Part shown: piece after piece, positions 5,408 through 5,427 of the stretch
Layout of the letters: each line of letters opens with the position of its first letter
Numbering within the stretch: the stretch's first letter is position 1
NCBI GenBank assembly: GCA_937917475.1
Contig: CALDNF010000234.1
Span: 1-5,427, forward strand
Origin: an uncultured Faecalibacterium sp.
Lineage (GTDB): Bacteria; Bacillota; Clostridia; Oscillospirales; Ruminococcaceae
Direction of reading: 5' to 3'
DNA: 5,427 nt
Notes under the pieces: model-generated
The model's input: the letters and a program-made list of their open reading frames with translations, nothing else
What the model was told of the DNA's origin: nothing
The model's database searches: none
Translations under genes and position numbers: made by a program

Positions 5408-5427
5408 TTTGCGCAGAATTGGTGGCA

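Overview
The window is an ordinary chromosomal housekeeping segment of a GC-rich Gram-positive anaerobe. The gene set and protein style (short Firmicutes-type glucose-6-phosphate isomerase, DUF177 followed by rpmF, sigma-A-type promoters, strong GGAGG ribosome binding sites) point to the Clostridia. The GC-rich coding sequence and the L32 sequence look most like Faecalibacterium and its relatives. This placement is by recognition only; no search was run.

Layout: (1) Positions 1-1197, minus strand, hold the first 399 codons of mtaB, a radical-SAM tRNA methylthiotransferase whose 3' end lies outside the window. (2) Positions 1198-1340 are an AT-rich divergent intergenic region with a good extended -10 for mtaB and short repeats. 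(3) Positions 1341-2573, plus strand, encode a secreted D-alanyl-D-alanine carboxypeptidase of the PBP5/DacF type. (4) Positions 2574-2777 carry no gene but end in a compact double promoter. (5) Positions 2778-4109 are pgi, followed after 53 bases by a 134-residue P-loop protein of unknown function at 4163-4567. No U-tract terminator separates these two, so they probably share a transcript. (6) A long hairpin terminator at 4586-4641 closes that unit. A near-consensus sigma-A promoter starts three bases later. (7) That promoter drives a DUF177/YceD-family protein (4701-5201) and rpmF (5228-5407), the usual bacterial pair that often precedes plsX and fatty-acid synthesis genes.

The genes do not form one pathway. 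They cover tRNA modification, peptidoglycan trimming, glycolysis and ribosome assembly. Three transcription units run rightward and one leftward. The only gene here without a known role is the small P-loop protein. I see no mobile element, CRISPR array, tRNA, rRNA, riboswitch or defence system, and I do not think the window holds an unrecognised multi-gene system.
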